Source: Microbaculum marinisediminis
GTDB lineage: Bacteria; Pseudomonadota; Alphaproteobacteria; Rhizobiales; Tepidamorphaceae
Assembly (NCBI RefSeq): GCF_025397915.1
Contig: NZ_JALIDZ010000003.1
Coordinates: 258,501-322,500 of the forward strand
DNA length: 64,000 bases
Direction: 5' to 3'
Shown: piece after piece, positions 43,063-51,405 of the stretch
Layout: the number at the start of each line of letters is the position of its first letter
Numbering within the stretch: position 1 is the stretch's first letter
Notes under the pieces: generated by a model
What the model was told of the DNA's origin: nothing
Seen by the model: the letters and a program-made list of their open reading frames with translations, nothing else
The model's database searches: none
Program-made: the position numbers and the translations under genes

Positions 43063-43650
43063 TCACTGTTGAGGCACGACGGAATCCGGAAAGTCATGCC
43101 AGCGCTGGATCTTCCACCCGTCCGGTCCTTTCACCAGCCAGCCTTCGTAGTTGAGGCTCGTCACGTCGCTGAAGGTCTTGCCGTCCTTCGCATTGGTCAG
43201 CAATCCAACGACACTGACATGCGCCGTGTCGGCGGTCTGTTCGAGAAACAGGATGTTCGACATCAAATGCCGGCGCAAATTCCCGGACGCGCGGAACGTG
43301 TTCAGCCGCGCGGTCCAGAACGATCTGAAACCCTCGCCCGAGAATGCGACCGGCGTCTCGCCGGGGACACCGGCAACAAACACGGCGTCGGGCGTGAACA
43401 GATTGAACCACGCGTCCGCATCCGCGTTGTCGTAGGCGAAGGAATACGCGTAGATCTGATTGGCGATTGCGGCACGATCGGTCGCACTGAAGTCCGTCCG
43501 ACCGGGATTGGTTTTCGGTGCGTAGGAGCGAAGCGCTTTGACGTTCTCCGCGAGACTTCCACCTTCCGGAGCCGTCGTCTCAGCGAAAACGGGCGCGGCG
43601 GGGGAGGCGGCGAGTTGGGCAATCAAGGCCCAGAATGCGATGCGTTTCAT
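43063..43650 (-). CDS. Exported SnoaL/NTF2-like protein
   Basis: 195 residues with a signal peptide (1-23, cleavage after PVFA). The mature part has the NTF2-like cone fold signs of SnoaL_4-type proteins: NQIYAYSFAYDNADADAWFNLFTPDAVF, the FRSFWTARL helix, HLMSNILFLEQ and a final GWKIQRWHDFPD strand. It may be a small-molecule enzyme or binding protein in the periplasm. It is followed by the araC-type gene on the same strand and preceded by the DUF1254 gene. Confidence 0.8.
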   Translation of the reverse strand: MKRIAFWALIAQLAASPAAPVFAETTAPEGGSLAENVKALRSYAPKTNPGRTDFSATDRAAIANQIYAYSFAYDNADADAWFNLFTPDAVFVAGVPGETPVAFSGEGFRSFWTARLNTFRASGNLRRHLMSNILFLEQTADTAHVSVVGLLTNAKDGKTFSDVTSLNYEGWLVKGPDGWKIQRWHDFPDSVVPQQ

Positions 43651-43737
43651 GTGTCTTTCGTCGTGTGTTTCTTGGGTGTGTTTCTTGAACTGTCGAGGCC
43701 GGGTGTCGCCGGCGTGGTCATGTCTCGGCCCGGACGG

Positions 43738-45195
43738 CTACTGCGCCGTGTGCGGTGAGAGCGTCTGGATCCTGCCGATGGCCGGAGGCGCCCATTTTCC
43801 GAGGAGCGCCTCGGGCCGGGGAGCATAGAGCCGCATCGTCACGTTGAACTCGCCGGCGGGCGCCGGCAGCCAGTTGGCTTCCTTGTCCGCGCCGGGACTT
43901 TCCCTCTGGAAATAGAGGTCGAGAGACCCGTCGGGATTGTGCTGAAGGGGCATCCAGCTCGACAGGGCAAACCGGTTCTCCCTGTTGGCGATCTGGTAGC
44001 CGTCATTGTCATAGATAGTCACCGACCAGAAGGCGTTCACCGGCGGGATCTCGGACGCCTCGAAATGCAGCACGTAGTCGTTCGCACCGTCGAGCGGCCG
44101 TCCTTTGCCGTCAGTGAGCGTGATCGGATAGACCGCGTCCTGCGGTACGTTGGCGCCGAGACCGATCTGCGCCATGATCGCGCGCTTCAAGTAGTAGTTG
44201 CCGTACACGCCTACCGTGTCGACGTCCATCGACCATCCGTTGACGGATCGTGCGATCGTGGGCGTCTTCCAGGCCATGAGATGCTGAGCGGTCTTCGGCG
44301 CGGCCTCGATGGCCGCCTTTACCACCGGATCGGCATTGTCGAAATCGAAACTCTCGCCTTGCTCGATACCGAGACGTTTCAGCCGCGCGATAATGGGCTG
44401 ATCGGTGGTGTGCGGAGGATTGATCTTGAGCAGCTCGGCGGCGTAGGCGAAGTAGTCCTTGCCAGCCATGGTATCGACCTGGATCTTCGGCGGCGTTTTC
44501 GTATCGACGGTGGGGTCGGGCGAGAACTTCGGTTCCGTGACCTCCTGTCCCCACTGGGACAGAGGCGTGATCTTGTACCCGTCCTGGATCGCGTGGACGG
44601 CCGCATAATCGGACGGTCCATCGGTCTTGGTGCGCCCGATGATCCAGGCATACGGCGTCGGCGCGTCGATCCGGTGCGTGCCTTCCGGCAGGCCCAGCTC
44701 CTTGGCAAAATCCCGGCCCAGACCGGGCTTCCAGCCGGGCGGGGTAACCAGGAAATTGCCCGCCTGGGTGCCGGTAGTCCGCCAACCGGGAGAGGCGAAG
44801 ACATCCGTCCACATGTCGAGCATAGGCAGCAGATAGTAGCGCCCGCCCGTATCGGGAACCGAAATGATCATCGGCTCCCCGGTCAGATCGAGAAAGGTGG
44901 ACGAATAGAGCGTGTCGAAGTTCGGCCGGACCACCGCCTTCTGGTCGGCGGTCGGATATGCACGGACATTGGTGAACCAGTTCTGCACGCCACCGAAGGC
45001 ATCGGTGGACGGATCCAGACTGGTCACTTGCCGGCGTGTCAGATCCATGGTGACGAGTGGATAGAGGTAGAGATAAGCCTCCACCGCGATCGTGTCGGCT
45101 TCTTTTTGCGGGATATCCTGCGCGTACGCCGCGCCGTTGCACAACAGGACAGACGTCGCGAGGACGACCCCTTCAATCGTGGCTCTCAGCCTCAT
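43738..45195 (-). CDS. Exported DUF1254/DUF1214 protein
   Basis: 485 residues with a signal peptide (cleavage after AYA near 25). The DUF1254 domain covers about 35-170 (AVEAYLYLYPLVTMDLTRRQ, VVRPNFDTLYSSTFLDL) and the DUF1214 domain about 330-470 (NAFWSVTIYDNDGYQI, the W-L-P-A-P-x-G-x-F motif, MRLYAPRPEALLGKW). The pair is widespread in soil and marine bacteria, with no established reaction. With the NTF2-like gene 87 bp downstream it may form an operon controlled by the AraC regulator. Confidence 0.88.
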   Translation of the reverse strand: MRLRATIEGVVLATSVLLCNGAAYAQDIPQKEADTIAVEAYLYLYPLVTMDLTRRQVTSLDPSTDAFGGVQNWFTNVRAYPTADQKAVVRPNFDTLYSSTFLDLTGEPMIISVPDTGGRYYLLPMLDMWTDVFASPGWRTTGTQAGNFLVTPPGWKPGLGRDFAKELGLPEGTHRIDAPTPYAWIIGRTKTDGPSDYAAVHAIQDGYKITPLSQWGQEVTEPKFSPDPTVDTKTPPKIQVDTMAGKDYFAYAAELLKINPPHTTDQPIIARLKRLGIEQGESFDFDNADPVVKAAIEAAPKTAQHLMAWKTPTIARSVNGWSMDVDTVGVYGNYYLKRAIMAQIGLGANVPQDAVYPITLTDGKGRPLDGANDYVLHFEASEIPPVNAFWSVTIYDNDGYQIANRENRFALSSWMPLQHNPDGSLDLYFQRESPGADKEANWLPAPAGEFNVTMRLYAPRPEALLGKWAPPAIGRIQTLSPHTAQ

Positions 45196-45473
45196 CTCAT
45201 GCCTCCGGTTTCAATGGTGCGCGCAATCACGTCTGCAGCCCATGGCAGCACATGCGCGATCCGCGAGCCCGCACGGGCCGATAGTCGATCGCCCATAAGT
45301 CGGAAATAAAATCCTTGCCCGAAGAAGCGGTTCCAGCAGGCGAGTACGGCAATCAGGACGGGGATAATGGGACGAGGTTGAGTTGATCGCTTTGCATTTC
45401 CCGCCAGAACGCGCGAAGTCGTGGATGCCGTATCCGAGGACGCGCAGGCCCGGCTCGACGCCGGTCCCGCGAT

Positions 45474-45495
45474 CGATGCCTTGTCTCTCAAATAA
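45474..45495 (+). repeat. 22-bp direct repeat, left copy
   Basis: CGATGCCTTGTCTCTCAAAT begins this copy; 20 of 22 bases match 45943-45964. The two copies flank the small Cys-rich secreted protein gene and lie 469 bp apart. Confidence 0.7.
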
Positions 45496-45502
45496 GATGG
45501 AA

Positions 45503-45530
45503 GCCGCGCGGGTACCCCGCGCGGCTTTTT
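45503..45530 (+). terminator. Rho-independent terminator, partly duplicated
   Basis: Ten-bp stem GCCGCGCGGG/CCCGCGCGGC (45503-45512, 45516-45525) followed by TTTTT. The right arm and T tract recur at 45555-45578 (CCCGCGCGGCTTTTTCT), a short tandem duplication of half a terminator. No intact upstream plus-strand gene is present for it to end. Confidence 0.8.
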
Positions 45531-45639
45531 CTGTGCGGTATTGGGGACGGGCCTCCCGCGCGGCTTTTTCTATGCGGTTGGGAGGCGAAACTGGTCCATC
45601 GGGCGCGACGTGGCGTAGGTGTCTGCATAGGAGGCCCCG

Positions 45640-45834
45640 ATGACACCGATGACACAACGGGCACGCGCCGTTCTTCTCACCGCCGTCGGCTTTTTTGCCA
45701 CCATCGCCGCCGTCGCGACGCCGGCCATGGCCTGCCCCGAGGGCGAGACCCGCTTCCGCAACGGGGTGCAGTACACCTGCACCTGCTACACCGGCGGCAA
45801 CGGCAAGAAGACCTGCCTGTGGCAGGCCGATTGA
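45640..45834 (+). CDS. Small Cys-rich secreted protein
   Basis: 64 residues; an AGGAGG ribosome site lies five bases before the ATG. Signal peptide 1-31 (hydrophobic AVLLTAVGFFATIAAVA, cleavage after AMA). The mature peptide is about 33 residues with four Cys (CPEG, CTCYT, KTCLW), able to form two disulfides. No family recognised. It could be a periplasmic effector or inhibitor; short Cys-rich secreted peptides are diverse, so no function is claimed. Confidence 0.72.
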   Translation: MTPMTQRARAVLLTAVGFFATIAAVATPAMACPEGETRFRNGVQYTCTCYTGGNGKKTCLWQAD

Positions 45835-46158
45835 GTGGCAGGCTGATTGAGTGACGGGCGGCTTGGCTGGTCGGGAGGGCTGATCGGTCGGGCGGACCGA
45901 CACCTGGGGTCGGTCCGTCACCGGCGCCGCACAGTCTTTCGCCGATGCCTTTTCTTTCAAATAAATTCGCGAAGTCGGCAAAGTCGTTAACACATTACGT
46001 ATACGGAATCTCCGGGCCATGAGGTCTGGGGCAACATCGAGGCCGGGACCGAGCCGGCGTCGTCTCTTCCGTCATGCCGTTCCTCCGCGCGAGGCCGGCG
46101 CGGCGACCGTCTCGTTCCAGGGCCCGGCAAGACCCGAAGAGCGAGGTACACCAGAACC
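45835..46158. other. Leader region before the first glucanase gene
   Basis: No gene. CGGACCGAC/GTCGGTCCG (45893-45901 with 45909-45917) forms a 9-bp hairpin without a T tract after the small secreted gene. The right copy of the 22-bp repeat is at 45943-45964, then an AT-rich stretch (GTTAACACATTACGTATACG near 45986) that probably holds the glucanase promoter. Confidence 0.5.
45943..45964 (+). repeat. 22-bp direct repeat, right copy
   Basis: Two mismatches to 45474-45495. It is located between the small secreted protein and the first GH64 gene. Confidence 0.7.
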
Positions 46159-47427
46159 ATGAAAAGCTTCATAGCCACATCCCGGGGGGCGATCGCCAGG
46201 ACCGTGTCCGGTGGCGCCGTTGCGGGGGCGATCGTCCTCGGCGCGCTCGCGCTGACGGGGACGGCTCCCCTCACGCCGGCCGCCGCCGCGCCGGCTGCCG
46301 CCGCGGCGGAAGTGCTGCCGACCATTCCGTTCAAGCTGATCAACAAGTCCGGATCGAAGAAGAGCCTGTACGTCTATGTCGTCGGCATGAGCGGTCCGAA
46401 CTGGTACTACCTGACCGACAAGAACGGCAACATCGCCCCCTTCAGCGAGCAGACGACGCCGGTCCCGTTCGGCTTCAGCGTCGGCAAGGCGCGCAGGACC
46501 ACCATCACCCTGCCGCAGCTTCAGGCCATGCGGATCTACTTCTCGTTCGGCAAGCCGCTGAAGCTGACCGTTTCGTCCGCCAACATACCGGGTGTGCCGG
46601 CCGGCTGGTCCGATGGCGATCCCAACTACAAGACGCTGTTCGACTGGACCGAGTTCACCTGGGTGCAGGACGGCCCGCACTCGACGCTGGGCGGCAACGC
46701 CACCCAGGTCGACATGTTCGGCTTCGCCACGCGCATCAAGCTCTCCGGCAAGGAGGGCGACTACACCACGTCCGTCATCAAGCGGAGCGGGTTCCGTGCC
46801 AAGGACTCGCGCAAGCAGATCTTCGCCGATCTGAGGCAGGCGAAGCGGCCCTGGAAGAAACTGCTGGTCGGCAGGAAGCGGAATCCGCTGCGCGCCATGG
46901 CGCCCTATCACGGAATGACCGCCGGCGTGTTCCCGAAGGGGCAGCTCAACACCTACATCAACGACGTCTGGAAGACGTACGAGACCGGCAAGATGACCGC
47001 CAAGCCGCAGAACGTGGCCTATACCGGCCAGGTCAAGAACGGCAATCTGGTGTTCACGAAGGATGGCGATCCCGGCACGACCTTCTCGTTCCCAAAGCCG
47101 ACGACGCGCGCGGTCTACGAGGGCGCGATCCTGCCCGATCCGATCCCGGGCGATGTGCTTGTCGAACAGCAGGCGCGCGCGATCGGCGCGTTGCTCCAGG
47201 GCGCGTTCCTGCGCTCCACGCTGAAAAAGCAGGGCAACCTGGAGGCGTGCAAGCGGCGGAGCTTCTACAGGAACGCTCCGGTGAACGCGTATGCCAAGGC
47301 GATCCACAAGCCGTCGATCCAGCGCAAGGCCTATGCCTTCGGCTACGACGACACGTGCAGCCAGTCGAGCTATATCGGCGTGCATGATCCCGACTGGATG
47401 AGGATCGACATCCTGCCACTAAAGTAA
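46159..47427 (+). CDS. GH64-family beta-1,3-glucanase (first of a tandem pair)
   Basis: 422 residues with a signal peptide (about 1-45, Ala-rich end AAAAPAAAAA). The GH64 thaumatin-like fold is indicated by IPFKLINKSGSKKSLYVYV, FDWTEFTW (Glu165) and NATQVDMFGF (Asp185), the two acidic residues equivalent to the catalytic pair of laminaripentaose-producing glucanases, and by GVFPKGQLNTYINDVW and KAYAFGYDDTCSQ near the C-terminus. It would release oligosaccharides from beta-1,3-glucan outside the cell. A terminator follows 20 nt after the stop. Confidence 0.87.
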   Translation: MKSFIATSRGAIARTVSGGAVAGAIVLGALALTGTAPLTPAAAAPAAAAAEVLPTIPFKLINKSGSKKSLYVYVVGMSGPNWYYLTDKNGNIAPFSEQTTPVPFGFSVGKARRTTITLPQLQAMRIYFSFGKPLKLTVSSANIPGVPAGWSDGDPNYKTLFDWTEFTWVQDGPHSTLGGNATQVDMFGFATRIKLSGKEGDYTTSVIKRSGFRAKDSRKQIFADLRQAKRPWKKLLVGRKRNPLRAMAPYHGMTAGVFPKGQLNTYINDVWKTYETGKMTAKPQNVAYTGQVKNGNLVFTKDGDPGTTFSFPKPTTRAVYEGAILPDPIPGDVLVEQQARAIGALLQGAFLRSTLKKQGNLEACKRRSFYRNAPVNAYAKAIHKPSIQRKAYAFGYDDTCSQSSYIGVHDPDWMRIDILPLK

Positions 47428-47447
47428 CGGTAGCAGACGAGATCGAG

Positions 47448-47477
47448 AGGGGCGTCCTGGCGGCGCCCCTTTTTTTA
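47448..47477 (+). terminator. Rho-independent terminator between the GH64 genes
   Basis: AGGGGCG/CGCCCCT stem (47448-47454, 47464-47470) with a 9-nt loop and a T tract to 47476. The second GH64 gene therefore probably has its own promoter in 47480-47640. Confidence 0.85.
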
Positions 47478-47651
47478 TCCGCGGTCGAATGGGAGCGAGT
47501 ATTGCGGTCGCATAAGCCCCGGTTTGTTTGTCCTGCCCGTTCTCTGCTTTCACGAAATCTTATGTCGTTGCAGGCAAGGTCGCCGTCCGCACGGTGACAG
47601 AGCGTGACAATCGCGTCGTTCGCTCACCGGCAAAACGGGGGGCTGGAAGAC

Positions 47652-48953
47652 ATGATCGCATTCAAGACACTGGCACGGGCATTCGCCGTCGCGGCAGTTG
47701 CCTGTGCCACGACGGTAACGATGGCCGTCGTGCCGGCCGGCGCAGCGGCCGCGACGCCGAATGCCGGAGCGACCGTGCACCTGCGCACGGTGCCGCTGAC
47801 GATCGTCAACAAGTCGGGACGCGGCAAGATGTTCGTGTTCGTCTACGGCACGTACAACGGCACGAGCTACTACGTCACCCATCCCGCCGGCACGGTCAGC
47901 ACCTTTCCGGACAGCACCAGCTACCAGGCCTACGGGCTGGGCTTCGGGAACAAGAAGACGGTGACCATCCGCGTGCCGGAGATGATGAACACGCGGGTCT
48001 ACGTGTCCTATGGCCGGAAGATGAAATTCACCAGCGCGGGCGGTGTGCCGAGCACGCCCTCCGGCTGGTCGCGGTCGGATCCGACCGGCGCCAAGAACCC
48101 GAACTTTCGAACCCTGTTCGACTGGTTCGAGTACAGCTGGGGCCCGCAGCCGGCGCCGGTTCCGCCGCAGCTTCCCGCCAACGCGACCTACCTGAACGGC
48201 AACCAGACGCAGGTCGACATGTTCGGCCTGCCGATGCTGTTCACCTTCGTGGGCGTCGACGCCAACAACAATCCGGTGACGCTGCGCGGCGGGTTCAAGT
48301 CGGCCAAGGCGCGACAGCGCATCTTCGCCGCGATGAAGAAGGCCGGCGCGCCGTGGAAGCGGCTCGTCATCGGCGGCGGGAACAAGACCCCGCTGCGTGT
48401 GATCTCGCCTTACAACGGCATCAGCATGGGCGTGTTCCCGTCGGACCAGTTCGACGGCTACATCAATTCGGTGTGGGCCAAGTACACCGGGGCCGGCGCG
48501 GCGAAGACCATCGTCGCCAAGACGACGGGACCGAGCCAGAGCTTCACCGGCGCGGTCAGCGGCACCGACCTGGTGTTCACGCGCCAGGGCGCGGGCGGCA
48601 CCGTCACCTTCGCCAAGCCGACCACCATGCAGGCCTATCAGGCCTGGGCGCCGACCCTGTCTCCGTCGGGCGACGCGGACCTGCAGACCGGCGCCGGCGA
48701 GCTGATGACCATGGTGCAGGCGACGCTGATGCGCACCACCATGCTCGCCAGAAACACGATCAGCGCCTGCCCGGCGACGACCGCGTACTACACGAACGCG
48801 CCGGTCAACATGTACGCGAAGACCATCCATCGCTACGCCTACCAGCGGCTGGCCTACGGCTTCGGCTTCGATGACGTGTGCAACCAGGGCAGCGACCAGC
48901 AGGTGTTCCAGCCGAGCCGCGTCATCCTGACGATCCAGCCGCTCAACAAGTAG
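47652..48953 (+). CDS. GH64-family beta-1,3-glucanase (second of a tandem pair)
   Basis: 433 residues from ATG 47652, chosen because the signal peptide (AFKTLARAFAVAAVACATTV) begins there; an upstream ATG at 47604 adds 16 polar residues. The catalytic signature is conserved: FDWFEYSW (Glu160) and QTQVDMFGL (Asp189), as are PLTIVNKSGRGKMFVFVYG, GVFPSDQFDGYINSVW and YGFGFDDVCNQ. It is clearly paralogous to the upstream gene but diverged, so the duplication is old or the copies have different specificity. Confidence 0.87.
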   Translation: MIAFKTLARAFAVAAVACATTVTMAVVPAGAAAATPNAGATVHLRTVPLTIVNKSGRGKMFVFVYGTYNGTSYYVTHPAGTVSTFPDSTSYQAYGLGFGNKKTVTIRVPEMMNTRVYVSYGRKMKFTSAGGVPSTPSGWSRSDPTGAKNPNFRTLFDWFEYSWGPQPAPVPPQLPANATYLNGNQTQVDMFGLPMLFTFVGVDANNNPVTLRGGFKSAKARQRIFAAMKKAGAPWKRLVIGGGNKTPLRVISPYNGISMGVFPSDQFDGYINSVWAKYTGAGAAKTIVAKTTGPSQSFTGAVSGTDLVFTRQGAGGTVTFAKPTTMQAYQAWAPTLSPSGDADLQTGAGELMTMVQATLMRTTMLARNTISACPATTAYYTNAPVNMYAKTIHRYAYQRLAYGFGFDDVCNQGSDQQVFQPSRVILTIQPLNK

Positions 48954-49038
48954 CCGGACATCGCGGACGCCGCCGGGAAGCGTCGCGCTTTCCGGCGGCG
49001 TCTGGACAAGCCGGGCACGCCCGCTATCTGTTGGCGCC

Positions 49039-49962
49039 ATGTCCGAGGACCCGACCAGCAAGGCGACCGGTAAACCGACGGGGGAACTGCCCGGAGATCC
49101 GGGCGAAGACCCGATCGCCCGGGCGCTCGGTTATCCCTATCCGCGCCATCCCGGCCCGGTGCTGTTCGATCCCGGCTCCGGCGCGCATGCGGCGCATGTG
49201 GTCGATATCGGCCCGGAGCGCGGGCATGTCGTCGCCGGGCTGCGGGTACCGGTGCCCTCGCGCGCGGTCGCGATCACCACCGAGCACCAGACGATCGAGA
49301 TCGAGGACGCGGTGGTGCTGATCGCGGCGGGGTCGAACGGCTCGACGGTGCAGCTCGCCCGCAAGTATCGCGGCCGGCGGTCGGCCCGGCCGATCCTGAT
49401 CGCGCCGGCCACGGTCTCGGGCGCGGTCAGCGTCTATTCCGCCCATATCGCGTCCTACGGCTCGGTTCCGGCGACTATGTATCCCGCGGGGCATCCCACG
49501 GGTCACCCTGTGGGGCACCGCGCGGGGGATCGCACTGGCGACGCGCGCGCGGCGCTGCACGTCCTGATGATGCCGGCGGAGGAACTCGCCCACATCAACG
49601 CCACCGAATCACTCGGCGTGAACTACGTGCTGGCGGCCCCGCACGGCGTCTCCGCGATCGTGGAGGGCGTCACGATCGCCCGGCCGCTGGCCTACGTGTC
49701 GAAGCGCGGGGCGGCGGCGCCGGACGCAAGCCCCGTGCTGCTGGCGCAGACGGGCGGCGCGGCGACGGGCTATCCGGCGCTGTCCCAGCCGGAGATGCTG
49801 GAGCGGGTCAGGGCGTATGTCGGGCATGCGGCCGCGCTGAGGGATTTCGTCGCCCGCCTGAGCGGCGACCGGGCCGCCCGCATGGCGGTCACCGAGCGGC
49901 TTGCCGCGACGGCGCTGCGATGGGACCTCGCGGACGACGAGATCGTCGCGGACGGGCTTTGA
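49039..49962 (+). CDS. Hypothetical protein
   Basis: 307 residues, no signal peptide, no recognised catalytic motif. Features: a Pro/Gly/Asp-rich N-terminus (1-45), then VLFDPGSGAHAAHVVDIG, VLIAAGSNGSTVQLARK, VYSAHIASYGSVPATM, a His/Gly/Pro-rich insert (YPAGHPTGHPVGHRAG at about 148-163), LHVLMMPAEELAHINATES and LGVNYVLAAPHGVS. The middle sequence looks globular and conserved (AAGSNGS; HxxxYGSxP). Upstream of it is an 11-bp inverted repeat (48966-49002) that may end the glucanase transcript. Function unknown. Confidence 0.65.
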   Translation: MSEDPTSKATGKPTGELPGDPGEDPIARALGYPYPRHPGPVLFDPGSGAHAAHVVDIGPERGHVVAGLRVPVPSRAVAITTEHQTIEIEDAVVLIAAGSNGSTVQLARKYRGRRSARPILIAPATVSGAVSVYSAHIASYGSVPATMYPAGHPTGHPVGHRAGDRTGDARAALHVLMMPAEELAHINATESLGVNYVLAAPHGVSAIVEGVTIARPLAYVSKRGAAAPDASPVLLAQTGGAATGYPALSQPEMLERVRAYVGHAAALRDFVARLSGDRAARMAVTERLAATALRWDLADDEIVADGL

Positions 49963-50019
49963 CGGGAAGGGCGACGACGGGACCGGTGTTCCCCGGTCGG
50001 GGAGCGACCTGGAGCGCGG

Positions 50020-50892
50020 TCAGCGGACGCCGAGAATGCCGCCGCCGGGAACCTTGCTGCGCAGGCGCTGCAGGCCTTCCTTGGCGGGCGCGTAGTTGCC
50101 GTTGATCGACAGGGCGCGGTTGTAGGCGGCGACGGCCTGGACGAAGTCCTCCTGCGCCTCCAGCGCCATGCCGCGGCTGGTCCAGGCCTCGTAGTAGCGC
50201 ACGTTGATCTCGAGGGCGCGGTTGAAGTCCTCGAGGGCGGCGTCGACGTTGCCGATCTGGAAGTTGGAGATGCCGCGGCCGTGATAGGGCTCCGGCGCGG
50301 CCGGATCGAGGCCGATCGCGGTGGTGAAGTCCTCGATCGCGAAATTGTGCAGGCCGCGGCTCTGATAGATCAGCGCCCGATTGTGGAAGCCCTGCGGATC
50401 GTCCGACTGCAGGCGGATGGCGCGGTCGAAATCGGCGAGCGCCAGCGAGATCTGGCCGGACTGGCGATAGACGTTGCCGCGGCCGATATAGGCCGGCGCG
50501 TAGCGCGGCTCGGTGCGGATCGCCTGGTCGTAGTCCTTCAGCGCCATGTCCATCTTGCCGAGCTGGCGGTAGACCAGCGCCCGGTTGGCGTAGGCCTGAT
50601 GGAACTGCGGGTCGAGCTGGATGGCCTTGTCGAAATCGGCGAGCGCATCGTCGTAGCGCCCCGAGGCGCCGTAGGCGGTGCCGCGCACGTTGTAGGCGCT
50701 CGGATTGTTGGGCTCGCGCTTGATGACCTCGCTGAGCGAGGCGATGTTCACCGAGGCGCCGGCGAAGGTGCCCGTGTCGGCGGAGGCGAAGGTCTCGCTC
50801 GGCAGCGACTGGCAGGAGGCGGCCAGGAGGCCGATGCCCAGCACCGCGCCAGCCGTCGCAACAGCGCGTCTTGCCGAGAGGAAATAGGTCAT
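50020..50892 (-). CDS. TPR-repeat lipoprotein
   Basis: 290 residues from ATG 50892. A lipobox-type signal (GLLAASC, Cys about 26) indicates a lipid-anchored periplasmic protein. About six TPR units follow (YGASGRYDDALADFDKAIQL, YRQLGKMDMALKDYDQAI, YQSRGLHNFAIEDFTTAIG, and so on) to the C-terminus. NlpI-like in architecture; NlpI scaffolds peptidoglycan hydrolases. Earlier in-frame Mets (50910 and beyond) exist. Confidence 0.85.
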   Translation of the reverse strand: MTYFLSARRAVATAGAVLGIGLLAASCQSLPSETFASADTGTFAGASVNIASLSEVIKREPNNPSAYNVRGTAYGASGRYDDALADFDKAIQLDPQFHQAYANRALVYRQLGKMDMALKDYDQAIRTEPRYAPAYIGRGNVYRQSGQISLALADFDRAIRLQSDDPQGFHNRALIYQSRGLHNFAIEDFTTAIGLDPAAPEPYHGRGISNFQIGNVDAALEDFNRALEINVRYYEAWTSRGMALEAQEDFVQAVAAYNRALSINGNYAPAKEGLQRLRSKVPGGGILGVR

Positions 50893-51021
50893 GGATCGCG
50901 GAGCCGGCATGGATTCGGGGCGGAACCTGTTCCGCCTAGATGCCATTTGCGGCAGTTTTGGGATCGCTTGAGCGGGGTGGACGGGCACCCCGCGCGGTCT
51001 GGCGTCGCTCTGACGGCCGGC

Positions 51022-51246
51022 CTAGCGCTTGCGGCCGCCGGCGACCAGGCCTTCGCGCTGGGCGCGCTTGCGGGCGAGCTTGCGGGCCCGGCGGATCGCC
51101 TCGGCCTTCTCGCGCGCCTTCTTCACGGACGGCTTCTCGTAGAAATTCCGAAGCTTCATCTCGCGGAAAATACCCTCGCGCTGCATCTTCTTCTTGAGCG
51201 CCCTGAGAGCCTGATCCACGTTATTCTCGCGAACGATAACCTGCAC
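51022..51246 (-). CDS. rpsU: 30S ribosomal protein S21
   Basis: 74 residues, very basic, starting [20 protein letters not shown] and with [12 protein letters not shown], the bS21 signature; the C-terminus is a long Arg/Lys/Ala-rich extension. It binds the 30S platform near the anti-Shine-Dalgarno. It stands alone, 129 nt beyond the TPR lipoprotein gene on the same strand. Confidence 0.96.
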   Translation of the reverse strand: MQVIVRENNVDQALRALKKKMQREGIFREMKLRNFYEKPSVKKAREKAEAIRRARKLARKRAQREGLVAGGRKR

Positions 51247-51405
51247 GCGCGCACCCTTCCTGTGATCCGAAACAGCTCGAATTGTCCGATTTCACTTTCG
51301 TCGGTCCACTCCGGACCGGCAGAAGCTCCCGCGACCATTCCGGTCGAGAGTGAAAATCGGGCGGTCGATTAGCAGAAATCGACGTCCAAGTCTACTTCGA
51401 GAATA

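Larger units (their letters stand above)
45196..45639. other. Intergenic region with a terminator and an orphan 3' coding end
   Basis: No intact gene. The plus-strand frame from about 45382 to 45495 (VVDAVSEDAQARLDAG in the middle, stop TAA at 45493-45495) has a normal-looking protein tail but no start, and a terminator follows 8 nt later. This suggests a decayed gene's end. The first 100 bases contain the DUF1254 promoter. The last 60 lead to the small secreted protein. Confidence 0.45.

Noticed and set aside
45211..46020. 269-codon minus-strand frame over the small secreted protein
   Set aside because: No ribosome site or domain; the plus-strand gene has AGGAGG, a signal peptide and Cys pairs.
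48966..49002. 11-bp inverted repeat after the second GH64 gene as a terminator
   Set aside because: No T tract follows; kept only as a possible mRNA 3' structure.
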